DNA of 64,000 bases from Niallia circulans NBRC 13626 (GTDB lineage: Bacteria; Bacillota; Bacilli; Bacillales; Cytobacillaceae), in the NCBI RefSeq assembly GCF_001591585.1, contig NZ_BCVE01000017.1, positions 1 to 64,000 of the forward strand. Direction: 5' to 3'. Of this stretch, positions 53,606 to 62,966 are shown in pieces. Every line of letters begins with the position of its first letter. Position 1 is the first letter of the stretch. The notes beneath the pieces were generated by a model. It saw nothing but the letters and a program-made list of their open reading frames with translations. It was not told the origin of the DNA and ran no database searches. The translations under genes and the position numbers were made by a program.

Positions 53606-54076
53606 TTAAGACAGAGGTTTTGCTAAATCCATCATATTATGAAACCCTAGCTGTTCATAAACAGATCGGCCAGATGAACTGGACCATAATCTTGCTCGTT
53701 TAGCCCCTTTTTGTTTTAGCCATAAACATATTTCCTCAACTAATTGAGAAGCTAACCCATTCTTACGGTGGTTTTTCACTGTATATACAGCTATGATCCA
53801 CCCAAAGAGACTTTGTTCTTCCGCTAGTGGAAAAGGATACTCTGTTCTAATTAACCCTCCAGCACAAGCAACAATCTTTTCATCACTGTCTAAAGCAACT
53901 TGAAACATTAAATTTCCTAATTTAAATTCTTTCCGAAATAGATTTTTCACTTCTTCCAGCCGCTGAAGACTTGGTTTTGGAATACTGTCTATTTCTCCCA
54001 TTTCACAAGCCATTTGATACCAGCATTCTGCCACAATACTCAGTTCGTTATAAGTTGCCCATCTAGTTTCATACAT
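53606..54076 (-). CDS. GNAT-family N-acetyltransferase
   Basis: A 156-residue GNAT: WATYNELSIVAECWYQM start, IAVYTVKNHRKNGLASQLVEE acetyl-CoA motif near residue 105, and SSSGRSVYEQLGF at the end. TAGGAGAC site. Substrate unknown. One of five GNAT-type genes in the window. Confidence 0.85.
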   Translation of the reverse strand: MYETRWATYNELSIVAECWYQMACEMGEIDSIPKPSLQRLEEVKNLFRKEFKLGNLMFQVALDSDEKIVACAGGLIRTEYPFPLAEEQSLFGWIIAVYTVKNHRKNGLASQLVEEICLWLKQKGAKRARLWSSSSGRSVYEQLGFHNMMDLAKPLS

Positions 54077-54162
54077 TATTTAAGTCTCCTAATTATTAAA
54101 AAATTAATGATTCTATAACGGTAATGACGAAAAACACCCAATCCCATTACATTTGTCTTTCG

Positions 54163-54336
54163 TTAAGCTTGCTTAGTATGAAAGCAATCTTCACAAATTA
54201 TTATTCCTTCATTTTGGATAAAAGCCTTTATTTCCGTCATCCCTTTTCGCTCTGGATAGCGCATTTTGACAATAACCACTTTATTTTTTTCAATAAGTTT
54301 ACCACAATTAGAACATTGGGGTTTTACTTTAAACAT
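54163..54336 (-). CDS. 57-aa zinc-ribbon-like small protein
   Basis: ATG 54336, with a run of seven G upstream, to TAA 54163. The product has two Cys pairs, CSNCGK near residue 8 and CEDCF near residue 48, with a basic centre (VKMRYPERKGMTEIKAF). The pattern fits small zinc-ribbon proteins common in Bacilli, which databases sometimes mislabel as Fe3+-hydroxamate transporter parts. Likely a genuine gene that is easily missed because of its length. Confidence 0.65.
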   Translation of the reverse strand: MFKVKPQCSNCGKLIEKNKVVIVKMRYPERKGMTEIKAFIQNEGIIICEDCFHTKQA

Positions 54337-54553
54337 AGTCCCCCCCTACAAAACTACATATTTAATAACTATAGCTTAAAGTTCCTGACTTCTTTTAATT
54401 AAAGTTTTTTCTATGTATCAATTTTATAACTTTGTCTAGCACTTTGAACTAATTATGCCGAATATGACTTGATTTGAAACTGTCTACAGTTGATAAACAT
54501 CCGTGTTTTTGAAAGCAGCTCTATTTCATGTGAAAACATCTTATCTTCTGTTA

Positions 54554-54928
54554 TTAAAATTTCGTCATACCCCAATCATTAATCCCACTTCTTCCATTGT
54601 CCACTATTTCCTTTGTATTAACGACAATATTTCGTGTAATATCATAATCAAAGTAAAATCTTCTCACTTTATCCCAAACCAATTCATATATAGAACCATT
54701 CCAGTGCTCTATGACCACTCTAATTGATGTTGGATCATCCATTGTTTCATCTATATCTCCTTCATAATGATTGATTAACTCCATTTTTTTAAACCTTCCA
54801 TCATGGAATGAATTTGTCACAAGGAATTCGCCCGTATATGGATCAAAGACATGCTGGATAGATTTTAAATATTCACAATAGCCGTCATTATCCCAATTAT
54901 CATCTCGTAAAAATTTCATAAAAAACAT
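54554..54928 (-). CDS. hypothetical protein, 124 aa
   Basis: A soluble acidic/aromatic protein (FLRDDNWDNDGYCEYL, RRFYFDYDI) with no recognised domain. GAGGAGAG lies directly before ATG 54928; ATG 54919 is an alternative at a better distance from GAGG. No neighbour suggests a function. Confidence 0.55.
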   Translation of the reverse strand: MFFMKFLRDDNWDNDGYCEYLKSIQHVFDPYTGEFLVTNSFHDGRFKKMELINHYEGDIDETMDDPTSIRVVIEHWNGSIYELVWDKVRRFYFDYDITRNIVVNTKEIVDNGRSGINDWGMTKF

Positions 54929-55029
54929 CTCTCCTCTTTAATTTCCTCTTATTACACTCATTAACTTTTTAAGAAACAATTTTGGTCCTGCAAAAAATAT
55001 TTTTTAAGAAAACTAACTTATACATTTTT

Positions 55030-55332
55030 TTACTTTTTATACAACCAGGGAATCTCAGGTGGATTCCCTGCTTCTCCTAATAGATATACAAATACAAAAT
55101 AAAAACAGATTAGTAAACTGAAAAGGAAAACAAAGAGTGAAAGACCATTAACCTCTTTCTTTATTAGCCCCACTAATGCACAAATTAGACTTATAACTCC
55201 TAAAAGCAACTCAAATAATGCTACAGGATAAACGGAGTATTGATTCATTACATAAACTCGAATTGGATTAAAGATAGTTATTGTGAAAACAAATATTAAT
55301 TGAAAAATTAATCCTATGACAGAATACTTCAA
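55030..55332 (-). CDS. three-helix membrane protein, unknown
   Basis: A 100-residue protein with three hydrophobic segments and a proline-rich end (GEAGNPPEIPWLYKK). A GAAAGGAAAG site precedes the start. Family not recognised. Confidence 0.55.
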   Translation of the reverse strand: MKYSVIGLIFQLIFVFTITIFNPIRVYVMNQYSVYPVALFELLLGVISLICALVGLIKKEVNGLSLFVFLFSLLICFYFVFVYLLGEAGNPPEIPWLYKK

Positions 55333-55555
55333 TTCTTTCCTTTCTCTCCTTCCTCTGAATTCTATTTATTAAATCAATTAAACTTTACAATAGTACAAAG
55401 ATAATCTATGTATATAGTAAAACTATGTATAATAGTAAGCTATTTCAAATTATTTGTAAATAGCTTACCAAGCATCTTACTTCTTTCAAAACCCTTATTA
55501 TTCACAGCCTGTTCAGGACATGAATCCATTAACTCCTACCATGCATGGATTTATA

Positions 55556-56011
55556 TTAAATGTCTTTTTCCATCAATACATTTGTAGTCTCATATCCTAA
55601 TTTTTCATATAATCCTCTAGCTACTTTATTATGGCCAAAAACATGGAGACCTATTTTCTTCAATCCTAGTTTCTGACCAACATTCTCTATACTCTTTAAA
55701 GCTTCCTTAGCATATCCATTTCCTTGGTATTTTTCTAGTATATAAATGTCATAAATAAACCCTAGTTCTTCAGACTTTTGCGCAAGCCATATTACACCAA
55801 CTGCCTCGTCACCCTTTTGAATGGTATATAAGAAATTCTGCTCTGTCTTCTCCCCTTGTGGCAAAAGTCTTGTATATTCCTCCTCTGCTTTCTTAAGCGC
55901 CTCTTCTTCTTTCCAATTTCCTGCGATAACCTTTTCTTCCGCATACGTTTTTATCGCACTAGACAGATATCTTTGATATTCATCTGCATTCATTAAAGTT
56001 AAATTAATCAC
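55556..56011 (-). CDS. GNAT-family N-acetyltransferase
   Basis: About 151 residues: LTLMNADEYQRYLSS, IYDIYILEKYQGNGYAKEAL acetyl-CoA motif (YQGNGYA), GLKKIGLHVFGHNKVARGLYEKLGY. GTG 56011 is preferred since GGGGGAG lies 7-8 bases before it; a start at 56035 would fall ahead of that site. Substrate unknown. Confidence 0.85.
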   Translation of the reverse strand: MINLTLMNADEYQRYLSSAIKTYAEEKVIAGNWKEEEALKKAEEEYTRLLPQGEKTEQNFLYTIQKGDEAVGVIWLAQKSEELGFIYDIYILEKYQGNGYAKEALKSIENVGQKLGLKKIGLHVFGHNKVARGLYEKLGYETTNVLMEKDI

Positions 56012-56110
56012 TGTTAATACTCCCCCTTTTCGCACAAGTTTCTTTTCTTACGACTGATTCCAGCTTTCATTATTATTTTTTCTTAACTAATATAGAAAAG
56101 TGCGGTCTCC

Positions 56111-56130
56111 CATTATATGTGTGGGAGAGC
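56111..56130 (-). terminator. hairpin after the DUF6366 gene
   Basis: Stem CTCCCA/TGGGAG with an AT loop, followed on the minus strand by CCGCACTTTT. Moderate. Confidence 0.45.
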
Positions 56131-56131
56131 C

Positions 56132-56323
56132 TTATTGAAAGAAGGCAGCATAAATGATTACCCCCACAATTATGATAAGGATGAGTATTCCAGTACCTTT
56201 CCACCCTAACCCGCCCACTAAATCAGCAAGATTGCTGCCGTGCACACTGCTAGATGGATGTTTCAATTCTTCTTGTCGCATTTTTTCCCTTCTTATTTCA
56301 GGAGCATCTTTTTCTTTTTTCAT
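56132..56323 (-). CDS. DUF6366-like small membrane protein
   Basis: A 63-residue protein: charged N-terminal half (EKDAPEIRREKMRQEELKH), NLADLVGGLGWKGTG, and one C-terminal helix. This pattern is the DUF6366 family of Bacilli, of unknown role. ATG 56323 lies 6 bases after GGAGGG; an ATG farther upstream at 56401 is not supported. Confidence 0.7.
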   Translation of the reverse strand: MKKEKDAPEIRREKMRQEELKHPSSSVHGSNLADLVGGLGWKGTGILILIIIVGVIIYAAFFQ

Positions 56324-56490
56324 TTCAAGCCCTCCTATAAAATTAACAAATAAATAATAAGAATATGCCATTAATAGATGTAATGTATTTTTTGCAAACA
56401 ATACATTTTCCCTTTATGAAACCCTCTTTATTTTTTCCTTAATACGTTTGCCGTCCACGAAGGTTACTAAAACATTCTTCTATCAAATTT

Positions 56491-57090
56491 TTACGACTTA
56501 CTTTCATCTAAATATTCATGAATAATCTCCATTACTTCTATTCTTCCATTTATCAAAAGCTCTGGAAGTTCATTTTTTACATTCCCCTTCCAATACTCCC
56601 GCGCTTGTTCCATTTTTTTATGGAAAGGAACAGCCTCTAAATTAGGCAGAAGCTCTCCGTCTCCTTCAAAATAATTTCCAGACACATGAAGTTTCACAAT
56701 TTGTAATACTTTGCGCTTATAGGAATCAAAAAGTGCTTTCCATTTTAAGACATCCTCATAGCTTTTCGCAGCATACAGACAGGATAATCTAGACGGATGA
56801 TTGGGGAAATCCTGGAGTCTCACCATTTCTGCTATTACTTCTCTAATTGCTCTCATGGTGTGCCCTGCATACTGAACAACCACATCGGCGTTCTCTTTAT
56901 TTAAGTGCAAACCTTCATCTGTATAATGATTATCTAAAATCCCCATATAATCTTCGCCCTGTGCATTAAGGTGTTCCTTTTCCAAAAAAAAGCGATATAA
57001 TGTGTTCATCTTTTTTTCTTCAAAGTGAATAACCTGTCCACGAGACATTCTTTGATTAGTAACTAGATGATAAGCAGTAAACTCTTTCAT
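56491..57090 (-). CDS. DUF2441-like protein, 199 aa
   Basis: A soluble protein with the pattern [20 protein letters not shown] at the start, then a helical central part ([15 protein letters not shown]-like block, [18 protein letters not shown]) and a C-terminal helix. It resembles DUF2441 proteins, some of which are related to ADP-ribosylating or NAD-binding proteins; the function is unknown. It begins 4 bp inside the broken DJ-1/PfpI gene (ATGA overlap), so it was translationally coupled to that gene. Confidence 0.6.
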   Translation of the reverse strand: MKEFTAYHLVTNQRMSRGQVIHFEEKKMNTLYRFFLEKEHLNAQGEDYMGILDNHYTDEGLHLNKENADVVVQYAGHTMRAIREVIAEMVRLQDFPNHPSRLSCLYAAKSYEDVLKWKALFDSYKRKVLQIVKLHVSGNYFEGDGELLPNLEAVPFHKKMEQAREYWKGNVKNELPELLINGRIEVMEIIHEYLDESKS

Positions 57091-57656
57091 TCTTTCCTCT
57101 CCTGTATATATAAAATGGAACGATTTACTATAAATATTGAATTGAAATCTATATATTTATTGAAATGTTCATCTTGTAAATTCAATCGTTCTAGCAATTC
57201 TTTTTGCAACGAGTCTCCTAATAATTGCTCGACAAGATATAATCCCATATTGATTCCAGAAGACACTCCACCACATGAAATAATGTTGACATCATGGACA
57301 ACTTTTTCCTGAGATATCCCATGTGTATCTGGATACTTATCCTGGAGCAATTTTAATGCTAGGTGATGAGTTGTCACCTTCTTTCCAGCTAATAAGCCAG
57401 CTTATCCTAATAAATAGGCACCGGTACTAACAGAACATATATACTCTATACTTTTCTGACTCTTAATCCATTCAATAATCTTTTTATTCTTGCTAATTGA
57501 TTGTATTGCTCTTAATGGGCCACCAGGAACAAGCAATATATCAAATGTTGGACTATCATTTATACTATAATCCGGTGTCACTTTTGTCCCAATATGTGTT
57601 TTTATTGTCTTCCCTGATTCCGAAATCATATATACTTCAAAAGGTCTCGTTGGCAT
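57087..57656 (-). pseudogene. DJ-1/PfpI-family protein, N-truncated and frameshifted
   Basis: Two reading frames make one DJ-1/PfpI glutaminase-like protein: PTRPFEVYMISESGKT, ILLVPGGP, YICSVSTGAYLLG-stop, then in another frame VTTHHLALKLLQDKYPDT, VVHDVNIISCGGVSSGINMGL. The nucleophile Cys in the YICSVSTGAY elbow is present. The N-terminal beta strand (LLDFVGPL in relatives) is missing upstream of 57656 and a stop and frameshift split the middle (57378-57402). It has lost function. Confidence 0.75.
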
Positions 57657-57963
57657 TAGCTTTCTTTTTATAAAGAGTTAACCCTTTTTCTGCTTTACTT
57701 TCAGTTGTTAACGAGAAAACCTCCGCAGGACCGGCAAAATCTAAAGATCAACATAGTCATATAATCAAATTCCAATCTTGCGTTTACACATTTTACTATC
57801 TCCTTAAATTAAAAAATATCATGTTAGGGCATATAATTAAGAACAGTTCTCCTCCTGATTTCTTTTTGAAAAAATCCCTCTATTTAGAAGTGGTCTTTTT
57901 ATCACAAAAATACGTCGCTAAAACAAAAGTACAATAGCTACAAAAACGCTTCTACTAAACAGA
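57657..57963. other. intergenic, nothing recognised
   Basis: About 300 AT-rich bases between the broken PfpI gene and a small membrane gene. The expected N-terminal coding sequence of the PfpI protein is not found here. Confidence 0.35.
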
Positions 57964-58095
57964 TTATTTTTCCTTTTTCCTTTTCAACAATTCTAAAATT
58001 TCCTTGTTTTGTTCCGTTAATTTTCTTAGCTTTACTTCTATAGATAAACACGTAATGGCTAATATTATCAGCCCCATCGCTATAATAAACTCCAT
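57964..58095 (-). CDS. 43-aa membrane peptide with coiled tail
   Basis: ATG 58095 to TAA: one transmembrane helix (FIIAMGLIILAITCLSIE) followed by a charged coiled segment (VKLRKLTEQNKEILELLKRK). This layout, helix plus short coiled tail, recurs in small Bacilli proteins. Ribosome binding site GAGAGTAG, weak but present. Confidence 0.5.
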   Translation of the reverse strand: MEFIIAMGLIILAITCLSIEVKLRKLTEQNKEILELLKRKKEK

Positions 58096-58257
58096 AAATA
58101 CACCACTACTCTCTTTTTATTATCTAAATGGATATTTTTACTTAACATCAAGATTCTAAAAAAAGTTATCTAAACTGATGACATAACGTCTCTTCTTAAT
58201 ACGCTTCCAATTCTTTATTTCTTTCAATGAAGAAACGTTTATCTCCATACAAATTAC

Positions 58258-59205
58258 TTACTGGTAGTTCTCTATGTAATTTCCCTCTTCATATATTTCT
58301 TTACTAGTAAGTCCAGTCCATTCTTCTGGTGTTATGTCAGGATGCTTATTTAAATATGTTCTTACCATATTATAGCCCTCACTATAACCATAGTTGTATG
58401 GTAATCCGTTTCCACCAATCAATATTTCCTGCGCTCTCTTTAAATCGTACGTTTGCAAATCTGGTTCAATTTTATTCCAAAAATCTAGTTTAAAGTTGTA
58501 ATATAAATTATCTACGTCAATATCTGGGTAGACTAATTTCTGAAACATAACTGCTTTTCCTTCCAAAATTAATCGATCTAAAACTGTTTCTTCCTCTTCT
58601 TTTTTATAATATTTCTCAAACCATACACTGTGATTATATTCATGAGCAATCGTTGTCTTGATAAACTCTTCGGTATAAAACTTATTATTATAGTAAAAAC
58701 TTATCTTTCCAGCGCCCCAAGTATCCATACTTTGGGTAATGTGATCTTCTTCTATAGGGAAAATACATATATTCGTCTTCTTTTCTGATGGGATGTAATC
58801 TGATGATTTAAGGAGTGCCTCTTGAATTGCCTTATTAAGCTGCTTCTCATCCATTGTTTTAATAATATTATTAACTTCCTCCATATTTTCTGGTGCTTTT
58901 ACAGTAAGATCAAAATTACCTACAAAAAATTCTGCATTTTTATAACATGCATCTACAATTGGTTCTATCACCTCCTCATCAAACAGCAAAAAGTTCGGCG
59001 TAGCTGAATCTTCTTTCATTCTCTTCTCATATTTTTTATAAAGTTTATAAGCATGCACAATCTCATATTCTTGGTCGGTTTCAGGGTGTTTAAAAGTAAA
59101 ATAAATATTATCTGATTCACTCTCTTTTTTTATCGTCTCTTTCAGTTCACAAGAGATTAATAGAAGGAAAGAAAACAGAATAACAACAGCTCCAAGTTTT
59201 TGCAT
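58258..59205 (-). CDS. DUF2268 lipoprotein, putative zinc metalloprotease (copy 2)
   Basis: A 315-residue lipoprotein with LLLISC (lipidated Cys19) and a DUF2268 domain: HEYNH (H188, E189, H192), LILEGKA with a Glu following, and PYNYGYSEG. It shares block order with copy 1 at 6503-7435; most of the length aligns with conservative changes and small indels, so the two are ancient paralogues rather than a recent duplication. Function unproven. Confidence 0.85.
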   Translation of the reverse strand: MQKLGAVVILFSFLLLISCELKETIKKESESDNIYFTFKHPETDQEYEIVHAYKLYKKYEKRMKEDSATPNFLLFDEEVIEPIVDACYKNAEFFVGNFDLTVKAPENMEEVNNIIKTMDEKQLNKAIQEALLKSSDYIPSEKKTNICIFPIEEDHITQSMDTWGAGKISFYYNNKFYTEEFIKTTIAHEYNHSVWFEKYYKKEEEETVLDRLILEGKAVMFQKLVYPDIDVDNLYYNFKLDFWNKIEPDLQTYDLKRAQEILIGGNGLPYNYGYSEGYNMVRTYLNKHPDITPEEWTGLTSKEIYEEGNYIENYQ

Positions 59206-59297
59206 ATATTCCCCTCCCCTTTTGATTAATTACGAATGTAACATCACAAAGGTTTCAGAAAATTTAAAATCCAATACATATCAGCAATCCATAATCT

Positions 59298-60428
59298 CTA
59301 ATAGGAGCGTACAGGAGAAATCAAATGCATATATGAATTGTTTCCAACTGGTTCCATCAATATTGGTCTCATTGTACCTCCGAAACTGATTTTTATTTCT
59401 TCTTCCTTAATTGCCTTTAATGCATCCATAAGGAAGCTTCCATCTAGAGAAATGCTTAAATCTGTTTCTCCAGAAAGCTTATTGATCGGTTGCGTTTCTT
59501 CTATTTTTCCTATTTCTGAAGAATTAGAGGTGATTTTTAATTTCAAACCATCTTTTATTTCCATATGGACATTGTTATTCTTCCACTCACTTGCAAAAAG
59601 ACAAGCTCGATCTACTCCTTTTAACAGCTGTTTTGTATTAACAGTAATCATTGTCCTTGCATTTTTGGAGAATAATCCAGCAACATTTGGATAATTCCCT
59701 TCGATTAATCGAGAATAAAGAGTAGTTGAATTCGTTTTAAATACAATATAGCGATCTGTAGCAAATATTTTAATCATTCCCGTTGTTTTCTGCATTAACT
59801 TAGTAAGCTCATGGAGGCTTGTACTTGGCACGATGAATGCACCACTTACACCAGATTCAATCGGAAGCTCTCTCCATGCTAGTCGATGAGAATTAGTAGC
59901 TACACATGTAAGTTTTGTTTCTTCGAATAACATATTAACGCCAGTCAAAACGGCTCTCGCTTCACTTTTTGATACAGCAAAAGCTGTCTGGTTGATCATC
60001 TCGATTAAATCGGTGCTTTGCATTCTAATATGTGTTGTTTCTTCCATACTTGGAAGCGTGGGATATTCTTCTGCATGAAAACCATTAAGTGTTGTCACGA
60101 TTTCATCCGCTTTAAGCGTAGCTATTTGCTTTTCGTTTACTGTTAGATGAATTTTCCCTGGCAATTTTCTCACAAGTTCACTTAAATATTTTGCTGATAG
60201 TACAACACTGCCTACCTCCTTTACTTCTAGCACTTGTACTCCATCTATTTCCATCGGAATTACTTGTTCAATAATGATATCAGCATTACTTCCTATAACA
60301 ATTAATGATTCTTTAGTAGCCATTATTTTGATACCTGAAAGAATAGGAAATGGCGTTTTCTGAGATACTGCTTTGCTCACATCTGTTATCGCTCTATTAA
60401 AGTACTCACTTTCAACAAGAAATTCCAT
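59298..60428 (-). CDS. dnaN: DNA polymerase III sliding clamp (beta subunit), additional copy
   Basis: About 376 residues forming three clamp domains: MEFLVESEYFNRAITDVSKAVSQKTPFPIL, ISAKYLSEL-type central parts, RMQSTDLIEMINQTAFAVS, ATNSHRLAWRELPI, VDRACLFASEW and a C-terminal MHLISPVRSY. ATG 60428 lies after GGAGTG. dnaN normally stands between dnaA and recF near oriC; here it stands alone with a lipoprotein and a YfmQ gene. It is most likely a second clamp gene, as in some Bacilli, or a transferred copy, rather than the housekeeping one. Confidence 0.88.
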   Translation of the reverse strand: MEFLVESEYFNRAITDVSKAVSQKTPFPILSGIKIMATKESLIVIGSNADIIIEQVIPMEIDGVQVLEVKEVGSVVLSAKYLSELVRKLPGKIHLTVNEKQIATLKADEIVTTLNGFHAEEYPTLPSMEETTHIRMQSTDLIEMINQTAFAVSKSEARAVLTGVNMLFEETKLTCVATNSHRLAWRELPIESGVSGAFIVPSTSLHELTKLMQKTTGMIKIFATDRYIVFKTNSTTLYSRLIEGNYPNVAGLFSKNARTMITVNTKQLLKGVDRACLFASEWKNNNVHMEIKDGLKLKITSNSSEIGKIEETQPINKLSGETDLSISLDGSFLMDALKAIKEEEIKISFGGTMRPILMEPVGNNSYMHLISPVRSY

Positions 60429-60606
60429 TATATGCAACACTCCAAAATAAAATTATACGTATTAAATTCGACATTTTTTGCCAATTCCCTTGTCATTATT
60501 GCTTAATAAATTAATTTTTAAAAAAATGCATAAAAAAACTACTAAAGTGGCAGCAGCAAATGGCTTAGCCCTTTAATAGCTTTTTATAAATTTGTAAAAA
60601 TATATT

Positions 60607-61044
60607 TTATTTTTTAGTTAAAACATCTAGTTGAAGTGGATAGGTGCTATATGCAACCATTTTATTTTTGTACTTTTTCACAATATCTACATGGTCTTGA
60701 TAACTATTCAAAAATAAGTTTATGTTCTTATTCCCTTTTTTGGTATGAATAACAAGAGAATACTCCGCATTTTTAGCATTAAGATATGCTTCTTCACTTC
60801 CTGGATATAAACTATACTTTTCTCTAACAATCGCTTCGTTGAATATCTTAATAATTGCTTCTTTATTCTCTCCATCTATTTTCATTTCATTGTAGATTAT
60901 TTCTGTTTCAATGTTATTAAGTTTTAAATGCAATTTATATTTATCCAGCAGCCAATCCACTACTCCTGTTGGCAAGCACGTCATTAAAATTTTTATTATA
61001 CAAAAGAACACTAATGCTATAATAGTAATCCAAGTCAATTCCAT
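60607..61044 (-). CDS. yfmQ: YfmQ-family protein
   Basis: A 145-residue protein with an N-terminal helix (ITIIALVFFCIIKILMTCLP) and a cytoplasmic/extracytoplasmic domain with YNEMKIDGENKEAIIKIFNEAI and REKYSLYPGSEEAYL, matching the YfmQ pattern of Bacillus. Role unknown. GGAGTG before the ATG. It is not adjacent to other yfm genes. Confidence 0.7.
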   Translation of the reverse strand: MELTWITIIALVFFCIIKILMTCLPTGVVDWLLDKYKLHLKLNNIETEIIYNEMKIDGENKEAIIKIFNEAIVREKYSLYPGSEEAYLNAKNAEYSLVIHTKKGNKNINLFLNSYQDHVDIVKKYKNKMVAYSTYPLQLDVLTKK

Positions 61045-61169
61045 TCACTCCATTGCTTATTCAATTAATATTTCTACATTATTAATAGTACTAAATTTCC
61101 TTTCTAAATAGACCATCCAATTCTCATATAAGTTGACCATCCACTTTTTAGCTCACGCTATAAAAATAA

Positions 61170-61192
61170 GATGCAAGTTTTATCCTTGCATC
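61170..61192 (-). terminator. terminator of the MocR gene
   Basis: Stem GATGCAAG/CTTGCATC followed on the minus strand by TTATTTTTAT. Confidence 0.75.
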
Positions 61193-61201
61193 CTTCCCTC
61201 A

Positions 61202-62638
61202 TTATTCTCTACTGGATTTAAGCGCTGAAGCAAATCTCCTTATCCCCTCATCAATATTTTTTTCTATTTCTTTCGCATACGTAAAACGAACATAGTTAGC
61301 GTTTGAACCCATTGTAGATCCAGGCGCATAAATAACACCATTTTTTAACGACTCTTCTAATAAGCGATTTTCATTGACTGCGTTTTTTATTTTACACCAC
61401 AGATGAATCCCACCATTTGGTGTTAGAAATTCCATTTCTCCTTTTAAGTAGGTATTCAAGCTTTCGATGATTTGATTTCTTCTGCTTTCAAGTTGTTTAA
61501 CTAAATTATCTAAATGGACTGCAAAGGAGGGTGATTCTAAGAAGTCGTTTGCTACCCATTGAGAATAACTAGAATGGCCAAAATCAATCTGCTGCTTAGC
61601 GTCGGATAACCTTTCTATCACTGGCTTAGGTCCTATAATCCAGCCAATTCGCAGACCAGAGGCGACAATTTTGGAGAGAGAGCTTATATATAATACATTG
61701 CCATTTTGATCCATCGATTTTAGCGGAAGCAATGGCTTTCCGCTAAAAGAAGTTAAGCTATATGGATCATCCTCTACAACGGGAATACCATATTGAGAAG
61801 AAATTTCTAAAATCTCTCTTCTTCTTTTTTGACCGAGAGATACTCCAGATGGATTTTGGAAAGCTGGGTTTAGAAATATCATCTTAATTCGGTGTTTTCT
61901 GTATAATAAGATTAAATCGTCAGGTTTTATGCCATTTTCATCTGCAGTCAAATAATGAGGTTTAACTCCGGCTGATTCAAATAGCGGAAGACTATAATGA
62001 TAAGATGGATCTTCCATTGCTACCGCATCGCCAGGTTTCAGCAAGCATTGAATAACCAAATGTAAAGCCTGTTGGGCTCCAGATGTAATCAATATAGAAG
62101 AAGGCGTTGTTTGTAAACCACGATATTTCTCCATATGATTTGCAATGGTCTTTCTTAGCACTTCACTTCCTTGTGGATGATCGTATCCCAATGATCCTAT
62201 GTAAGCTCGGTCAGAAGTAATTTTCCGCAATGAACTTAAGGGGAAAAGATCTTCGGAAAGTTCCCCGCTTGCTAAATTAATCAGGTCATGTTCCGTCATT
62301 TCTTTTCGTATCCGCTGCATGACGGGTAGATTAGGAAGAAAAGATCCCGCTTCTATATAACGATTCCAGCTAGGTACACGTTTTTTGGTTATTCCCCATA
62401 TATCTTTACTTATCATTGTTCCGCTGCCGCGTTTTCTTTCAATTAATCCATTTGACTCTAACTCATCATATGCTGCAACTACTGTACTTCTATTTAATTC
62501 TAGCAGTTTTGCTAGCTTTCTTTCCGATGGCAGCGGTTTATCTAAGGGAAAGGATCCATCTGCGATACCATTTTCTATATACTCCGCCAGCTGCTTATAT
62601 ATTGCTTTTTTTACTTGTCGATTAGGTTTCCACTCCAT
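61202..62638 (-). CDS. MocR-family regulator (GntR HTH fused to PLP aminotransferase domain)
   Basis: About 478 residues: N-terminal GntR wHTH (YKQLAEYIENGIADGSFP, LPSERKLAKLLELNRSTV, KRGSGTMISKD), then a fold-type I aminotransferase domain with SSLSKIVASGLRIGW providing the PLP-binding Lys. MocR proteins sense PLP or amino-acid adducts; PdxR is the best known, but no pdxS/pdxT or other target is adjacent, so the target is unknown. ATG 62638 is used, 8 bases after AAGAAG; GTG 62647 is possible. Confidence 0.87.
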   Translation of the reverse strand: MEWKPNRQVKKAIYKQLAEYIENGIADGSFPLDKPLPSERKLAKLLELNRSTVVAAYDELESNGLIERKRGSGTMISKDIWGITKKRVPSWNRYIEAGSFLPNLPVMQRIRKEMTEHDLINLASGELSEDLFPLSSLRKITSDRAYIGSLGYDHPQGSEVLRKTIANHMEKYRGLQTTPSSILITSGAQQALHLVIQCLLKPGDAVAMEDPSYHYSLPLFESAGVKPHYLTADENGIKPDDLILLYRKHRIKMIFLNPAFQNPSGVSLGQKRRREILEISSQYGIPVVEDDPYSLTSFSGKPLLPLKSMDQNGNVLYISSLSKIVASGLRIGWIIGPKPVIERLSDAKQQIDFGHSSYSQWVANDFLESPSFAVHLDNLVKQLESRRNQIIESLNTYLKGEMEFLTPNGGIHLWCKIKNAVNENRLLEESLKNGVIYAPGSTMGSNANYVRFTYAKEIEKNIDEGIRRFASALKSSRE

Positions 62639-62966
62639 TGTTTCCACACTTCTTTACTATATTTTGTCTCCATAAAGACAGCTGTCTCATTTTTATGTTG
62701 TTTCATTATAGCTTAATTTCTCATCTTTAAACAACATTGAACTCTTTCGATACAACATACCTTTTTTATCTTAACGTTCATTACTCCGACTTTATTTACT
62801 TATACATTTGAGATTTTTTCATATGCTCTGGATAGCATCAGATAATTTTAATCTAGTTCCGCTAAACCTCTGACAGCAACCTTTTCGTAAATTTGTTTTT
62901 TCAGGAAGGGATTTTGCTATGTTACAATAAAAGTATATAGACAAAATATACAAGGAGGACTTTCGG
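62639..62966. other. MocR upstream region with candidate promoter and operator
   Basis: On the minus strand TATAAT at 62705-62710 with TTGTTT 18 bp upstream is a plausible promoter. The dyad described at 62665-62689 lies just downstream of it. The rest is AT-rich and empty. Confidence 0.45.
62665..62689. promoter_or_regulatory. candidate MocR operator
   Basis: TGTCTC is repeated at 62665 and 62684, 19 bp apart, and the second overlaps the perfect dyad AGACAGCTGTCT (62676-62687). MocR/PdxR-type regulators bind paired direct and inverted repeats of this kind near the start site. Confidence 0.5.
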
